A DNA stretch of 64,000 nt from Archilochus colubris (GCA_023079485.1 CM041104.1:3535676-3599675), one strand, 5' to 3'. Positions 36,122-48,614 are shown, counted from the stretch's first letter. Numbers and translations: made by a program. Notes: generated by a model not told the origin, from the sequence alone.

Positions 36122-36148
36122 TTTTTTTTTGGGGGGGAGGGGGGGAGC
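36122..36148. repeat. T-run followed by a G-rich, potential G-quadruplex tract
   Basis: Nine T are followed by GGGGGGGAGGGGGGGAG (36131-36147). Four G-triplets with single-base loops can be drawn on the sense strand, so a quadruplex is possible in the nascent RNA. Confidence 0.6.
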
Positions 36149-37308
36149 TGGTATCAAGTCTCTCATTTCTCCAGCACCATCTCATGCCGGCAGCATTGAG
36201 CCTGTACCTCCCATTTAGCTGCTGTTGGCAGCGGTGGAAGCAACATGTGCACATGAGAGGACCATAAAATCCCCATGACAGAGCAAATTGCATAAATCCC
36301 ATAGTTACAGCTCCATCAGGCTGCAGCCCCCTTGGTGAAGTCCCCCTGAACCCAGCTGTGCTCGGGCATCACTGCGGGGCTCACCCCAAGCACAGCTCAG
36401 CTGGAAAATCCCCTTCCTGTGGGTAGGGGTTGGCAGATGGGAAGTATCTGGATCAAGAAAGGGGCTTGTTTGCTAACACTTCCCCAAAATAAATAGAGGG
36501 TTGTGGGAAGCCAGTCTTGCCCATAGACTATGGGGGAGGAATGCAGGGGTTTGGTCTTTGGTCCAGGTGCAGATCTGGAGCCTTGCTCCTTACTGGTGCT
36601 CTTTGCTCTGATTCACAAGGGGAGGTTTTTTGCATATGCAGCTATTTCCTGCCTTGGTGCCATGGATTTTGGTTTGAATACAGTGACAGATGACAGCTAA
36701 GTCAAGGTAAAATGTTTACGTGTTGGTTAGACCTCTCCTCTGGAAAGAGCCTTGGGATTTTTTTTAAGGCATCCTTGTGCAAAAAATCATGAGCTGCTGC
36801 AAATAACATCAGCCAGGACTTACAGAGCCACAGGATCAGTGTTTTCCTTGACAGTTCAGAAGTGAGTAAGAAAAATGTCAGTAGGGGTTGTGTCTCTCTT
36901 GTCCTAGGATGTCCCAACATTATCTTTAGATCAAATCAAACCTCCAGGCATCTCTTCAAGGTTGGAGGCTGCTCCTGGTATCCAGATGAATGCCAAGTCA
37001 GAGCAGGTTTAAATCAGCACAGGAATTCCCATGGCAGGATGAGCTGGAGGTGGATTTGCTCTGTTCCAGATCCTGCTCTTGCCTTCAGCCCATTCCTGGG
37101 GTGTCAGGAGCTGGAGCCCTCATTTAACCAGGGGAGCTGTGCCCTGATGGGCCAAAAGCAAAGCCATTGTCACCTCTGCCTGTCCTTGTCCCTTCAGCAT
37201 CATCACTCAGAGCACTCTTCACACCAAGAGCCTCTGCAGGGCCAGGGCACACTTCACTCTGCCCCATGGACCAGCTCAACATTTCCACCATTGCTATTTC
37301 TACTACTT

Positions 37309-37352
37309 AATTATTATTATTATTGTTGTTGTTGTTGTTATTGTTGTTATTT
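37309..37352. repeat. (TTA)n(TTG)n compound microsatellite
   Basis: About five TTA units pass into TTG units, then a mixed TTA/TTG tail. Confidence 0.95.
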
Positions 37353-38284
37353 TCTATCAGGTTTTAGGGATCAAGGGAATTTTCAGCCACTGAAGGTAGA
37401 ATGCAGGGAACTGCAGAGGAGAGAAGCAGGGATGAGTGGGCAAGAGGAGTCAAAGAGCTGGCAGAAGATGTGATGGCTCATTTGGGGAAGGCAGATTATT
37501 TTTGTGTGACAAGAAACAAACAGGAAATTTTAGATACAGTGGTTTTTTAGTTTTTTCCTACAGTCCTTTCCTTTGCTATGGAAGAAGAGGAGGGAAAGAG
37601 AGGAGTGGCAGGAGGGAAAGCAAATGGGAGAGATGTGATTGTCATTGGGAAGTGAGAGTATTTAGGAAATAATACTCAAAGAGGGGGAAAAAAGATGTTT
37701 TCCTTGGAAAAAGAATTATTTTTGCCTGCTGTGACCATCCTAGCAGTGTGGACAAGCAGGTGCTGAGCACTCCATGGATCTGTAGGGATACCTGCTGGAC
37801 TGGGGCCACCTGAAGGTTGGGGGACCACGGGGACAAGCAGAGGAGGGGGCAGAGGGAGTCCAGGCACTGGTGGCTGTCACCAGTGAGATTGGGTGCCCAC
37901 TGGGGTGAGAAGCTGCTGTGAATAAATAAGATTTCAGGAGGCATTTGGCAGAATATATTTGACAGAAGCAAAGGACTATCAAGAATCCCCCCTGAAAACA
38001 TATTTCCATCCATACAGGCCAGCAGCTGGGCTGGCCAGGGGTGTCCTTGCTCTTTGGTGGGATGTGCTCAGTCCTTGGTGCTGCACTGGGAGCCACTGGT
38101 CAGGGGACAGCACTGCTAGAGCCCACCACCACCTCTTGGAAACCCTGAGCAGGTTGAGCATGTGGCAGCTGTGAAGAGCAAGTATTGGGTTTGTAGCAGG
38201 TACAGAGGGGGTTTGCTTGGTGAGAATGGCAATTTGACTGCATCTTCCTGGTGCTTCTCATGGTGAGAGATCTTTGGAACTATT

Positions 38285-38296
38285 TTAATAATAATA

Positions 38297-38352
<56 letters not shown>
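38285..38352. repeat. (TAA)n microsatellite
   Basis: A TAA/AAT run of about 22 units with one interruption (AGT near 38299). The uninterrupted part, 38301-38351, is 17 units. A length-variable locus is likely. Confidence 0.97.
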
Positions 38353-39529
38353 CTAATACTTCCTCGTGCCCAGGGCAAGGACCTTTTTCTGCTCACTGCA
38401 AGATGGAGCATCAGCTGAAGAGAAAAAAGGCTGCAGCCACAGCTTGGGAGTTTTTTGTTTCAGTTTGTTGAGTGAAAAATTAGATTGTTGAAGATCAGTT
38501 GAAAAATATTAGAAGTCTCCAAGTACAAAAAGTACATTCATGGTGTAAAAATGTCACATTTCCAATTACCTGTGGGACCAGTTTACATAGAGAGGAGAGT
38601 AAAGGGGTGAATGGGGGATTGGGAGCACCAAGAAAATCCTCAAAGAGTTGGTTGGTTGCCTTTGCAATCTGAAGAGCTGTTTCCCAGCACTGTGAGGCTT
38701 TTCTGTGGGACAGAAGGGAAAAGAGCAAAACAACTCAGCAGTAACCTACCTGCCTGTCCCCCATGGGAGAAATGGAAAGTTAAAGTAGCCTTTTCCCAAA
38801 ACTGGGGTGGGATGGGCATGGGGCTCCACTGAGAAGCATCCATCCTCTCTGGTGTCCTCCAGAGGACCTCAAGCAAAGCCTCCCTACAGGCTTCTACTGG
38901 GCTCTGCAGGTCTCTCCCCAACTCCCATCCTTCCCCAAACCATCTCAAAGACAGGAGGTGGAGATGTTTGGGATGGCAGCAGTTTTCTTTGGCTGCCCTG
39001 GGGTGCAGGAGTTCAGGGTGCTCAGTGACAGGCAGCGTGGTGACATGTGGCTGTGCAGAGCTGGTGAACAGTTTTATAGGAGAGGGTATAAAAAGAAACC
39101 AGAGATAGGTTGACACAAAAGCCAGGTAGGAATGCCAGTCTTTTACCTAAGTCATTGGAAACACACGATCCCAGTGGGCAATAAGACTTATGAGGTGCTG
39201 GTAAATACTTCCAGCACTTCATAGCTCAGTAATTTTAAATCACTGCCTGATTTCACCTGATTTCAGGTAACCTGTATCCCAGTGCCATGTCTGTGCAGCC
39301 ATGCCCTTTAGAGCAGGTTCAGGCTTGTCAGAAGAGCTGTAATAAAGAAAGGACCAAGCAGGAGCCATGGCCAGGCAGTGCTGCCCAGCTCCATGCCCAG
39401 CCTGGCACCAGGAGCAAAAACTCCACCGAGTCTCCTTGGGGTTCAGGCCCAGCTGAATTTGCCCTGGCAATTTTGTGTTGTGTGCTTTCAGTTCTGACTA
39501 ATTTGTCTTTCTGCTTCTTAATAGTTTAG

Positions 39530-40020
39530 TATTTAAAAACAAAACTCCTGAACATGTGAGCCCTTGGTGGGAAATAGTAATAATGCAGCCTTACATGAAG
39601 GCTCCTTTGTATTAAACACAGCCCTGTTTGCAATTCCCTGCTAGTGTTTTTCTCAGAGGCAATAAATGAAAGAAATATGTCTTTTTAAATTTTATAAAAC
39701 TCAGAAAAATGGTTTTAAACAGCTTTTCTTCACCTCCTATAATTATTTATTTTCAAACAGTCCTTCAGGGTAATGTTCCGTTTTCTTATTTCACACTCCT
39801 TTTTCTCATAAATGAACCATCACTTCAATAAATCATTATGAAAACAGAGACTAACACAAACCCTGAAAGGTTGAAAGATTTATGTAACACATTTATGTTT
39901 TCCATTTTCTCATTCTGGTACTCCACTGCTAAAGCTAAGCTAATAAAAGCTGCTATTAATATTTCTTGTTGCCTAGCAACCGCAGAGAGGGAGTAATAGC
40001 TTTAGCTAGAAAAATAGATG
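39530..40020. promoter_or_regulatory. AT-rich candidate element containing an RFX X-box
   Basis: About 500 bp of AT-rich, repeat-free DNA with homeodomain-like pieces (gctaagctaataaaagctgctattaat). It ends with GTTGCCTAGCAAC at 39968-39980, a perfect match to the palindromic X-box (GTnRCC, short spacer, RGYAAC) bound by RFX factors. The next bases, cgcagagaggg, return to mixed composition. Confidence 0.4.
39968..39980. promoter_or_regulatory. RFX X-box
   Basis: GTTGCC, T, AGCAAC: both half sites match the RFX consensus with a one-base spacer, so the site is palindromic. A perfect 12-base degenerate match is uncommon by chance in 64 kb but not impossible. Confidence 0.55.
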
Positions 40021-42339
40021 ACCGATAAGGAAAAATTCAATTCTTTTATTATCTCAAGGGAAAATGGGCTTTTACTGGAACATTATGATGTACGAGTGTG
40101 AAGTTGAATACAAAGGATATTTTTTCAGTTGTTTTTCTATTTTTAATGAACGTTTTTTTACCTTCACAAACTTGTTTAAGGCGTTTGCCCCACCCACTTG
40201 TGAGCTTAATTTAGCAACACCCACACATGCTCCTGGCTTTAAGTATCTGTTGGCATTTTCATTTGAAAGCCCCCTTCCCTCCACACGTCCCCCTGGGCTT
40301 CATCCCTTGGTCATAAAATATCACTCCAGGTTGGAACCTGGGAGACAAGATTCCCAATCAAAGAGTGAATTGTTCATGTGTGTGTTTAAAAACCAGGCTT
40401 TCTCAGAGGAAGGGCAGGGGTTGCTGGGTACTTTCTGAAGTTTCAAACATCGTGGCTGAGCTCTCATTTGTTGGGAGAGCAGGAATCCTGCTGCTGTTCC
40501 CACATTGAAGTGATGCTGGAGATGCAGGTGCAGAGCTGGTCCTGCAGGCAGGAGTGCTGTTACCTATGGGAATAGGGGGCTTCTCCTGCTGGGGGAGTTC
40601 TTCCTCAGCTTCCCAGGCACCCTGGACACCAGCTCTCTGCAGAACAGCAGCCCAGCTTTTTGCAGAGCTGATGAGATGCTTCTGAGTGGTCCCTGCCAAG
40701 AAAAAATGGGGTGATGGGAGTCACCATCAGGTCCCAACACAGCAGGTGCTCCGACAGCAGTAGAATGTAGGAGGCCTGGGCCGTGTGTGAGAGGAGGGAA
40801 CATGGGGATGTGGAATGGGGTAGGTCCTTGCGTTCTCCCATGGGTGTCCCATTTCTGAGATACAAAAGAGTCACGAAACCCTCTGCAACCACATGAACTG
40901 GTGTGGTAGTTGGGAGGCAAAGCAGATATGGGTTTTGCTTGGTGGTTCAATATTTACCCCCCCAAACAAGGGAAAGGAAGAAGGCAAGGTGTCACTTTGG
41001 CTTGCAGGATCTGGAAGAGGGTGACCTTAATCTCTTGCATGGAAACCTGCCTTTTCCCATGAAACCCCCTCACAGCTACCTCCCCACAGGACAAGTACCC
41101 CTCAGCAACTCATCTGGGGATGCTGCCAGGACTGGGGTGACACCCCAACCATCACCCAGAATAGCTTTCCCAGTTGCAGATGCAGCTCCAGTTTACCTTT
41201 TGCACTGGTCTATCCCTTCTGTCCTGTTTCCCTTTGCTGTATCTGCATGGAAGTGGGCTCTGAGACCTGCCATGGTGGACAGAGTGCTTGGTCTTTCCTG
41301 GGAGGTAGCAAAGATCTTCCTGAGCCAGTGCTGGATTCTTGCCTGGGGGAGAATTTGCCTGGATGTGACAAATTCTACCTGGCACCTCTCAGAGGGTGTA
41401 ACTTGGGATTGCTGCTTCCTCGGAGAGGTCTCACTGTAGAATATACAAATATTTACATGTACATGTATATTGAGAGTACCTGGGCCAGAGCCACAGGTGT
41501 TGGACATGGTGCAAAACCTACAGGGAGCAGATACCTTTGAGAACTTACTATCTACAGAAGCAAGATGGAAAAATAATATCCATGTGCAAAGGAGCAGCCA
41601 GAGAGAGCTGCAGCCTGTGGCACACAGAGCTCTTGCACCCATGTGCCATGCTCATCACATCACTGTTCTAGATTTCTTCCCCATCCCTCCTTCTTGGTGC
41701 TGCAGCCACTGCCACACACTCTCATCCACACTTTCCTTTCTGTCCCTTAACAAGGACATGTAGGAAGGCATTGAAAGGTCCTCGTTCCTCCCTGGAAGAG
41801 TCCTGCAGAGCTGGAGCCAGTGCCTGTGTGTCAGCCTGGGTGTAGAAGTCTCCCTCTTGTCTGTGTCTCTTTTGCTCCTGTGCTGCAAACTGGGGTCCCT
41901 GTCCCCCAGTACTCGTCACTTGGCCTGAAGGCCTCAGGTCCCATCCCAAGGCAGTGGAACTGCTGCTGCCCATGGAGCAGCATCTCTGTGCCATGAGGTA
42001 ATCTGCTCATGCTGCACCTTTTAACTATTCCTTAGAAATTCATCCTCCTGATCTTCCTTTTCCTCTCCTGCAGCTGGTCACTATCTGTCCAACTTACCAG
42101 TGGCTCTGGGGCACCACTAGTTAAAGAGTCACCTTATCAGCTTTAAAATAACCAGTTATTTTTATATGCAGTAACCACAGGGAGGGAGCCTGGGTTGTCC
42201 CCAGGCCACGTGTGGAGTGAGACTGTCCCTCTGCGTGCATGGGCTGTGCCTGCCACACCATTAAGAGCTTGCAAACTGATTGGGTTTGCTTGTTGGAGCA
42301 ATTTAAACCCTGCCCATTGCATTTAAGTTTGCACTGAAG
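40021..42339. other. Intron, nothing recognisable
   Basis: Ordinary intron of mixed composition. A 178-codon plus frame near 40.9-41.4 kb resembles nothing. Confidence 0.55.
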
Positions 42340-42900
42340 CAAACTTCTTTGAAGCCACGATCAGCACTGTAAGCCCCCAGTTTGTGTAACACCCCTGAAG
42401 AGGCTCAATGCCTCCTGTATTAGTGGGGTGATTAAAATACTGATTCCACCCTGTTGACCATTTGCCAGCTTCTTTGCACAGTAAACTTAATCACTCCAAA
42501 GCCTGCTCACAAGACCCAGTGCAATCTTGGTGCCAACTTGGTCCAACATAAACCTGGCGTTTGCTAAAGCACAGCCTCAATATTACTTTGTGTAATGGTG
42601 CTGCACTCCATCTCTGGGATCATGTTCTGAAAATTATCTTTTAATGTACAATTTGTATTGCAGAGAAATGTCACTTACTTTGCAGAATGTCTCGCCAACA
42701 TAAAACCTAAGATTTATTCCTGTCAATTTTTTTTTTTTGTCTCCTATGCGATGTTGATAATAAGAAATCTACTTCATGTGCGTGTTGCTCGTGTCAGTTT
42801 TGAGATTTGGTGTTTTATAAAAGGCAGTAGTATAAATAAAACATTATAGAAATTAAAAATATAGTGGAAAATAAAATCAGTGAGTTAGCAGATAAGATGA
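42340..42900. promoter_or_regulatory. Possible conserved noncoding stretch
   Basis: Repeat-free DNA with ggtgattaaaatactgattccacc, agtaaacttaatcactccaaagcctg and caaacttctttgaagcc. The AT-rich part from 42640 holds only short frames and an 11-T run near 42728. Weaker than the other candidates. Confidence 0.22.
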
Positions 42901-44650
42901 ATACAGTGTGAAGGAGCTTTTCAGAACAGTATCAAGTAACTGGAGTAAATGTGGTCAAGATATGGGATAGATCTTTTTTATGAACTGATTCTGATCTTAA
43001 AATGTGTTTGTCTCTGGTATGCAGACAGGCTGCCTGTCACTTAGCCAGGGGTTTAACCCTTTAGATTTTGGTGGTGTGCTCCTGCAGGGTGACTTTTTTC
43101 CTCCTCCTTAGCTAGCAGCCCCATTTCAACACTTTTTCTGGGTGACTTTCAAAATGCACTGTGCCAGCCTTAAAAAAAATCCAACATATGAGAATATGAA
43201 ACCTCCATATTCCAAAATATGAAGCAGGAGCAAAATGAAGCTGAGCTTTCATTGCCACCTCTCTGGAGAGACAGGAATGGTCTAAGGTGGGGAAGGTGGC
43301 TTTGCCAAGGAGCCCAAGCTCCCTCCATCCCACTGGGTGCTCGTGCTGTCTATTCCCCAGTTTCCTATCCTTTCTGTCCCGTGCTCTGTTCTTTTTTTTC
43401 TGGGTTTTTCCATGATTTTCTGGATGTTTCCATGGGAATGAGGAGGAGCTGTGCTGGGGGTGAGTCTGCTGTGTGGAAGAACTTCCCAAAGGCAAGTGAA
43501 GGGTTTTCATTTGCATCAGAACCTCTGCTGCACTCTCAAGTCCTCACTCTCTGCCATGTGTTTGCACCCCACACCACCAGGCACCATAAAGGCTTGTCTG
43601 AACTGTGTGATACAGCTGCAAAAAGAATCATTTTTGCCACTTTTAACCAGCAGCAAGTTGGATGCAAGGAAAAAACTGTGCTGTCAGTTATCCCACCAAA
43701 TTAACACGTCTGGCAACTCTCAGCCATCCATCTTGCATATTTGGATCAATGTTGCAGCCCATCCTTAATTGCCCTTATCCCTTAGATCCATCATCCTTAT
43801 CTTGTAGCTTTTGCTTGCTTCCTCTTTGCATGTTACCCAGTTGCTTCAACCTGCTTCAGCAATTACTCATCACCTGAGGTCTTCTTTGCTGACAAGGAGG
43901 CTCCTTGTGATGCTGAGGCTTGTTCCCAAGCAGCACGTGTGCTACATTCCATGGTTTTGTTCGGGTTGTTTTTCCAGAAGTTTCACACTCTAATGGCCTC
44001 GGGGTGGCTGGTTTGGGAGGCAGTCAGTGCCATCCACCTGCACACAGCCAGGGCAGGAGAGCACAAAAAAGGATGGAAAATTTCATGGCTTTTTGTTTCA
44101 GCTCTAGAGGTTATGATGACTGTTCACTGGTGTAGGTGTGTGTTGAGTAAGACTTTTTTTATTATTTAAATGGGAGCTGGGTTTAGAGGCAAATAACAGA
44201 AAGTGCTTACAATAAAAATAATGGGCTGTAACAGGTTTTGTTGTATGAGGAGATCAAAGAGCTCCATCAGCCACTTGGCTGATGGCTCAGAGTAAAGGGA
44301 GAAATGGTTTCTAATTCATAAGTAAGATTTTCTCAGCTGGTAAATAGAATTGGCAATCCCAGCCTTTTCAGAGGAGTTCTTTCCTGCCAGTGGGCTTGGT
44401 GGGGTTTGCTGGCAGTGGGAATGATGATGGAGAGCAAGGGAGAACACAAACATGGATCTTGTGTCTGATTTCCCTTTCTTCAGCAGCTCCCCAAGTTCTC
44501 TACCTGCGTTTTACCTGGGGAGGCTCAGCTGCCAAATTCAGACCCAGCAGGAGCCCAGAAGTGTTGAGCCCCTGAAGCACACCCTGAAAAGCACAGCTCA
44601 GGGCAGCCTCTCTTCTGCCTTAGTGGTAGGGAGTGAAAGACTTTACAGAA
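42901..44650. other. Intron, nothing recognisable
   Basis: Ordinary intron up to the CR1 cluster. A 161-codon plus frame near 43.2-43.7 kb resembles nothing. Confidence 0.55.
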
Positions 44651-45090
44651 ACACAGAATCCTTCTGATTGGAAAAGACCTTTAATATCATCAAGTCCAAC
44701 CATTAGCCCAACTCAGTGCTGAGTCCAGAGCTTAAACCATGTCCCTCATCACCAAATCTATACATCTGTTAAACTCCTGTAGGGATGGTGATCAACCACC
44801 TCCCTGGGCAGCCTGCGCTTTGACAACTCTTTCAGGGAAGAAGTTTCTAAACCTCCTCTGGTGCAACTGTGGCTGTTTCCTCTTGCTTGCTACCTGGGAG
44901 AAGAGACTGACACCCCTGGCTCCAACCTCCAGAGATCCAGAAGGTCTCCCCTCAGCCCCTCCTGGTCAGACTTGTGCTCCAGACCCTTCCCCAGCTCCAT
45001 TGCCCTTCTCTGAACACATTCCAGCCTCTCAATGTCTTTCTTGTTGTGAGGGACCCAGAACTGACCCCAGGATTCCAGCTTTGAATACCT
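44651..45090 (-). mobile_element. CR1 LINE 3' fragment, about 440 bp
   Basis: It contains acacagaatccttctgattggaaaagacctttaatatcatcaagtccaacc, ccctgggcagcctgcgctttgacaactctttcagg, ctacctgggagaagagactgac, cttgtgctccagacccttccccagctcc and tcaatgtctttcttgttgtgagg, in full reverse-complement CR1 order. It is one of the best-preserved copies in the window. Confidence 0.95.
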
Positions 45091-45506
45091 CCATAGCCCA
45101 GAAAAATCAAAGTTTCCATTTAAATGAAGAATGCTTCTTGAGGTCTGCCCTGGGAGGTGGGGTGGGATGCAATGTCACGAGGAATTACACTGATTGCTAC
45201 AGATGGAGCTTGCCACGGAAAGAGAAAAATGTTTCTGATTCTGACACATGGCAGAGAGCCAGTTGGTAATGTTAAATGTCTGAGTGTTTCACTTGGGTCC
45301 TGCCTGCTGGCTGCCTCCTAGATTTGTCTCCCAGCTCTGCAGAATCCCATTAGGAACCTTCCCTTTACACCACAGCCATGGTTTGGTCTCTCCAAACACC
45401 CGTGCTCAGTATGTTACTGCAATTCTTCTCCATCTGTAGAAATTGCCAGTGTCAGACCTCCCACTTCTCTCTCTTGTGGTTGAGCATTTCTCATTATGGA
45501 TTGGGA

Positions 45507-45666
45507 TCATGGAATTACAGAAAGTTAGGAGTTGGACAGGACCTTGAGAGACGGAGTCCAACCCCCCTGCCAGAGCAGATCACCTATAGCAGATCACACA
45601 GGATCACATCCAGATGGGGTTTGAAGGTCTCCAGGGAAGCAGGCTCCACAACTTCTCTGGGCTGTG
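45507..45666 (-). mobile_element. CR1 LINE 3' end, minus partner of an inverted pair
   Basis: It reads catggaattacagaaagttaggagttggacaggacc, ccaacccccctgccagagcagatcacc, acacaggatcacatccagatggggtttg and tctccagggaagcaggctccac. This is the same CR1 subtype as the copy at 695-1125 (gggttggaa.., tcacacaggag, atcaaggtggggtttg). It is truncated at about 45666. Confidence 0.9.
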
Positions 45667-45794
45667 AGATGTCCTGTCCCCTGCAGCAGGCACCTGTTAA
45701 ACACTATGGTCCTTGTTGAAGATCCTGAAGAAGAAGATCTGGAGAACTCGTGTTGTGGCTTCTCCCAGGAAAAGAAAGACAAAGAGCTTCTGGA

Positions 45795-46226
45795 AAGAGT
45801 CCATCTGTGAGGATCATGAGAGGACTGGAGCATCTCTCTTATGAGAAGAGGCTGAGGGACCTGGGGCTCTTGAGCCAGGAGAGGACTTAGAGGGAGTCTT
45901 AGCAATGCTTATTAATACCTACGGGGTGGGTGTCAGGAGGATGTGGCCAGGCTCTTCTCAGTGGTATTCAGCAACAGGATGAGAGTCAATGGGCACAAAC
46001 TGGAACAGAGGAGGTTCCACCTGAACATGAGGAAAAACTGGTTTACTTGAAGGATTACAGAGCTTTCACAGGCTGCCCAGGGAGGCTTTGGAGTCTGCAT
46101 CTCTGGAGACGTACAGAACCATACCTTCCTCTGCAAACTGTTCTAGGGGAACCTACTTTAGCAAGGGGTTGGATTAGATGATCTCCAGAGGTCCCTTCCA
46201 CCCCCCACTCTTCTGTCATTCTTTGA
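45795..46226 (+). mobile_element. CR1 LINE 3' end, plus partner of an inverted pair
   Basis: It contains gaggactggagcatctctcttatgagaagaggctgagggacctggggctc, ggccaggctcttctcagtggtattcagcaacaggatgagag, caaactggaacagaggaggttccacctgaacatgag, caggctgcccagggaggc, and ggttggattagatgatctccagaggtcccttcc, followed by a decayed tail (ttctgtcattctttga). It faces away from the minus-strand CR1 copies at 44651 and 45507, about 130 bp from the nearer one. Confidence 0.94.
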
Positions 46227-46669
46227 TCATGTCCTTTCAGCTTGGGGCTGTGTTGGAAGCAGTTCCCCCCCACCTCTCCCATCTGGTTTCTTTGGAAATT
46301 GGTAGCAGAGCAAGTGGAGATCAGGGTGTGACTGGGCAGCGGGGAAGAACATCCCTTTTTCCTTACATGAGGTGGATGAACTAGAGGGATTTGATGTGTT
46401 TAAGTAAGAAAAAGAAATAACAAAAAGTGGGATCAGTCAGGGAGCAACTGTCCTGAGCTGGGATGTTTTCTGTAGAGGAGAAGCATGTTGCCCATCTCTC
46501 ACTTTCTTTATTATGTTGTGGGCTGGCTTACAGGAGAAAGAGAGAGGATTAAAGACCCATTGATTTCATGATTTGTGGGAGTCTCTCAAGGTTTTCTTTT
46601 AGTTCTGGATGCTCTGTTGTTTATGCTTTTTTTATAAATAATGCTGGATGCAGCAGGTGAGTAACAAAA

Positions 46670-47285
46670 CTTCAGTGTGACAGAAAGAAATTGGGCACAT
46701 TTGGGACAGGAGAAAGGGAATTCAGAGCAATTTAAACATGGGAGGGAAATGGACTGCAGGGTAGCTCAGGACGTTTGTTCAATGTTGATAAATGTGCATG
46801 AGTGCATGTTGGGGAGAAAAATATTCACTGATCATAAAGCTTGCAAGGCTGCAAATTTGAATTGCAGAAAGTGCACAGGCTGCTCTTAAAAAAAAAACCC
46901 AACCCTGCTCAGAGACAAGAAGACCAGAAAAATTCATAGAGGCTTTTTGGAGGGTTGTAGGCTGTGCACAGCTCTGGTCAGCCAGGTGTGAAGGAAGAAA
47001 AACAGGCACAGAGAATAGAAATAGAAATGATCATGGACCTGGAAAGCTCCCCTGTAGTGGCAGATGGAAGTTCAAGAAGAAGATTAATAAAATAACCAAT
47101 ATTATAAAAGTGAATGGAACAAACAAGCCAGAGCATAGGGATCAGGAATATCCTTCAACATGGAAAATTCACAGGAATTGTGGTTTGGAAGTTCAGAGCA
47201 ATAAAAGGGAATACTTTTCTCCACAGAGACCAGGGTAAGCTCTGGGACTTGTTCCCCCAGAGAGGTGAAATAAAAACACCAAAAA
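46670..47285 (+). mobile_element. Ancient CR1 LINE, 3' coding part, heavily degraded
   Basis: Weak but ordered matches to the old sauropsid CR1: a block that reads like FNVDKCxxMHxGxKN (about 46778-46835, here ttgataaatgtgcatgag..ttggggagaaaaata), ctgtgcacagctctggtcagcc (a CVQxWS-type block), agaaatgatcatggacctgg, and near the end ggaatacttttctccacagagaccagggtaagctctgggac (the KYFFTxR..KLWN-type block). There is no intact frame. The call could be partly wrong in the middle. Confidence 0.5.
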
Positions 47286-47582
47286 AAAATTTTTTTTAAA
47301 TGTTTATGGACATAACAAAAAGCTGGAGAATTGCTGTCATAAAAGACAAAAAGAGGTGGTAGTTGTTGTGTGTAATAAATCCAAAGCTAATTTCTAACTG
47401 GAAATAGTTTGAAGCTGAGGAGCACAAGGTCCCAGCTCACTTCTATCTTGTCTCATGAGGGGTGAAGTGTGGTGGAATTTGTCCATGTCTACTTTGGGCT
47501 GCTGGTAACATTTTAAACCTTCTGATTGTCATTGTCTGTTGTGCCATTGTTAAAAAACTTGACTCAGTGAACACTGGCTCTG

Positions 47583-47673
47583 GTGTCCCTGCCCCATGCA
47601 GAAAGTTGGAACTAGATGATCTTTAAAGTTCCTTCCAACCCAAATCAGTCTGGGATTTTATTATGATTCTATG
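47583..47673 (+). mobile_element. CR1 LINE 3' end, short
   Basis: It reads gtgtccctgccccatgcagaaagttggaactagatgatctttaaagttccttccaacccaaatcagtctgggatttt and ends atgattctatg. This is the last 90 bp of a plus-strand CR1, severely 5'-truncated. Confidence 0.92.
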
Positions 47674-48614
47674 CTGTATAGCAACATGAGCCAGGTCTGT
47701 GTTTGCATCTGAAGATTGGATCCTCTTTGCAGAGTAGAGATGGAGATTTGGGCACATTTCTAAACTCAGCCTCGTCACATTAATAACTTCTTATAACTTG
47801 AACCATTTTGATGGTTTCTCCTCAGCATCATCTTCTCTAATGCCAAGAGAAGATCTGTCCTGTTGCTCTTTAATGCCAGCCCACTGGGACAGACTCTCTG
47901 AAGGGGCATTTTTCATCTGCATGTGCAGAAATGGTCTCTGGAAGAGCTGAGCTCCAGTTGTTAACACGGCTGCTGCCCATCTGCTGCTGCCATCCCACCT
48001 GCTTTATTGCAGGAGGTTTCTGCCCAGTGCTGGAGTCAATCCTGTGCACAGCTCCAAGGTTTTCACTCACTGGGCTTTTTCATGGCACATTTCCAGTTCT
48101 GTAACAGCCCCCTGTGTCTGTCCTAGAGACTCTCTGATTATTTCAGCCTGTGGTTTTTAGCAACAGTCTAGAGGCAGTTGGCCATCTGGTTAGCATTAAT
48201 CTGCAAGAGGAGGTGACATGCCTACCTGCAGTAAAAGCACTTTCCTTTCCAGACAAGTCCTGTTAACTCTCATGTTCATGTTGAGCTGATCTGAGGACAT
48301 CCAGTTCTGGCAAGGGGGGAAATGAGGTGAAAATGGGATAGCTGGGACATGTTCCCTTCCCAGCTGTCCTTGAAGCTGGCGTCAGCAACTGAAGTTGAGT
48401 CCTCTCTGAATTCTGTGTCTTGGAGGACACCATAGAGATAGAAAGTACCTGTCTGCTGACCCAGCATGGTGTGGCAGGCCACCACTCAGCCTCCACAGCC
48501 AGCTGGCTTTCATTTGGTTGGTAGCATTGGCTAAGCTCTCTCTTTTGGGAAATCCATTCTGTTTTTTGAGCTTAAGTTTCATGGTGGTGTTTGTGGGTTC
48601 CACAGCCTAGCGGG

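Larger units (their letters stand above)
36149..39529. other. Intron with two trinucleotide microsatellites
   Basis: Apart from the repeats at 37.31 and 38.28 kb, I recognise nothing. The 203-codon plus frame at 36.86-37.47 kb runs through the microsatellite and is chance. Confidence 0.6.

Noticed and set aside
36862..37473. 203-codon plus-strand open frame
   Set aside because: It runs through the TTA/TTG microsatellite (giving Tyr/Cys runs) and has no recognisable domain.
37309..38352. Regular short repeats that might suggest an array such as CRISPR
   Set aside because: They are trinucleotide microsatellites without unique spacers, in a vertebrate intron.
44739..45269. 176-codon plus-strand open frame
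   Set aside because: Antisense reading of the minus-strand CR1 at 44651-45090. The same holds for the 178-codon frame at 58420-58956 over the CR1 at 58332-58800.
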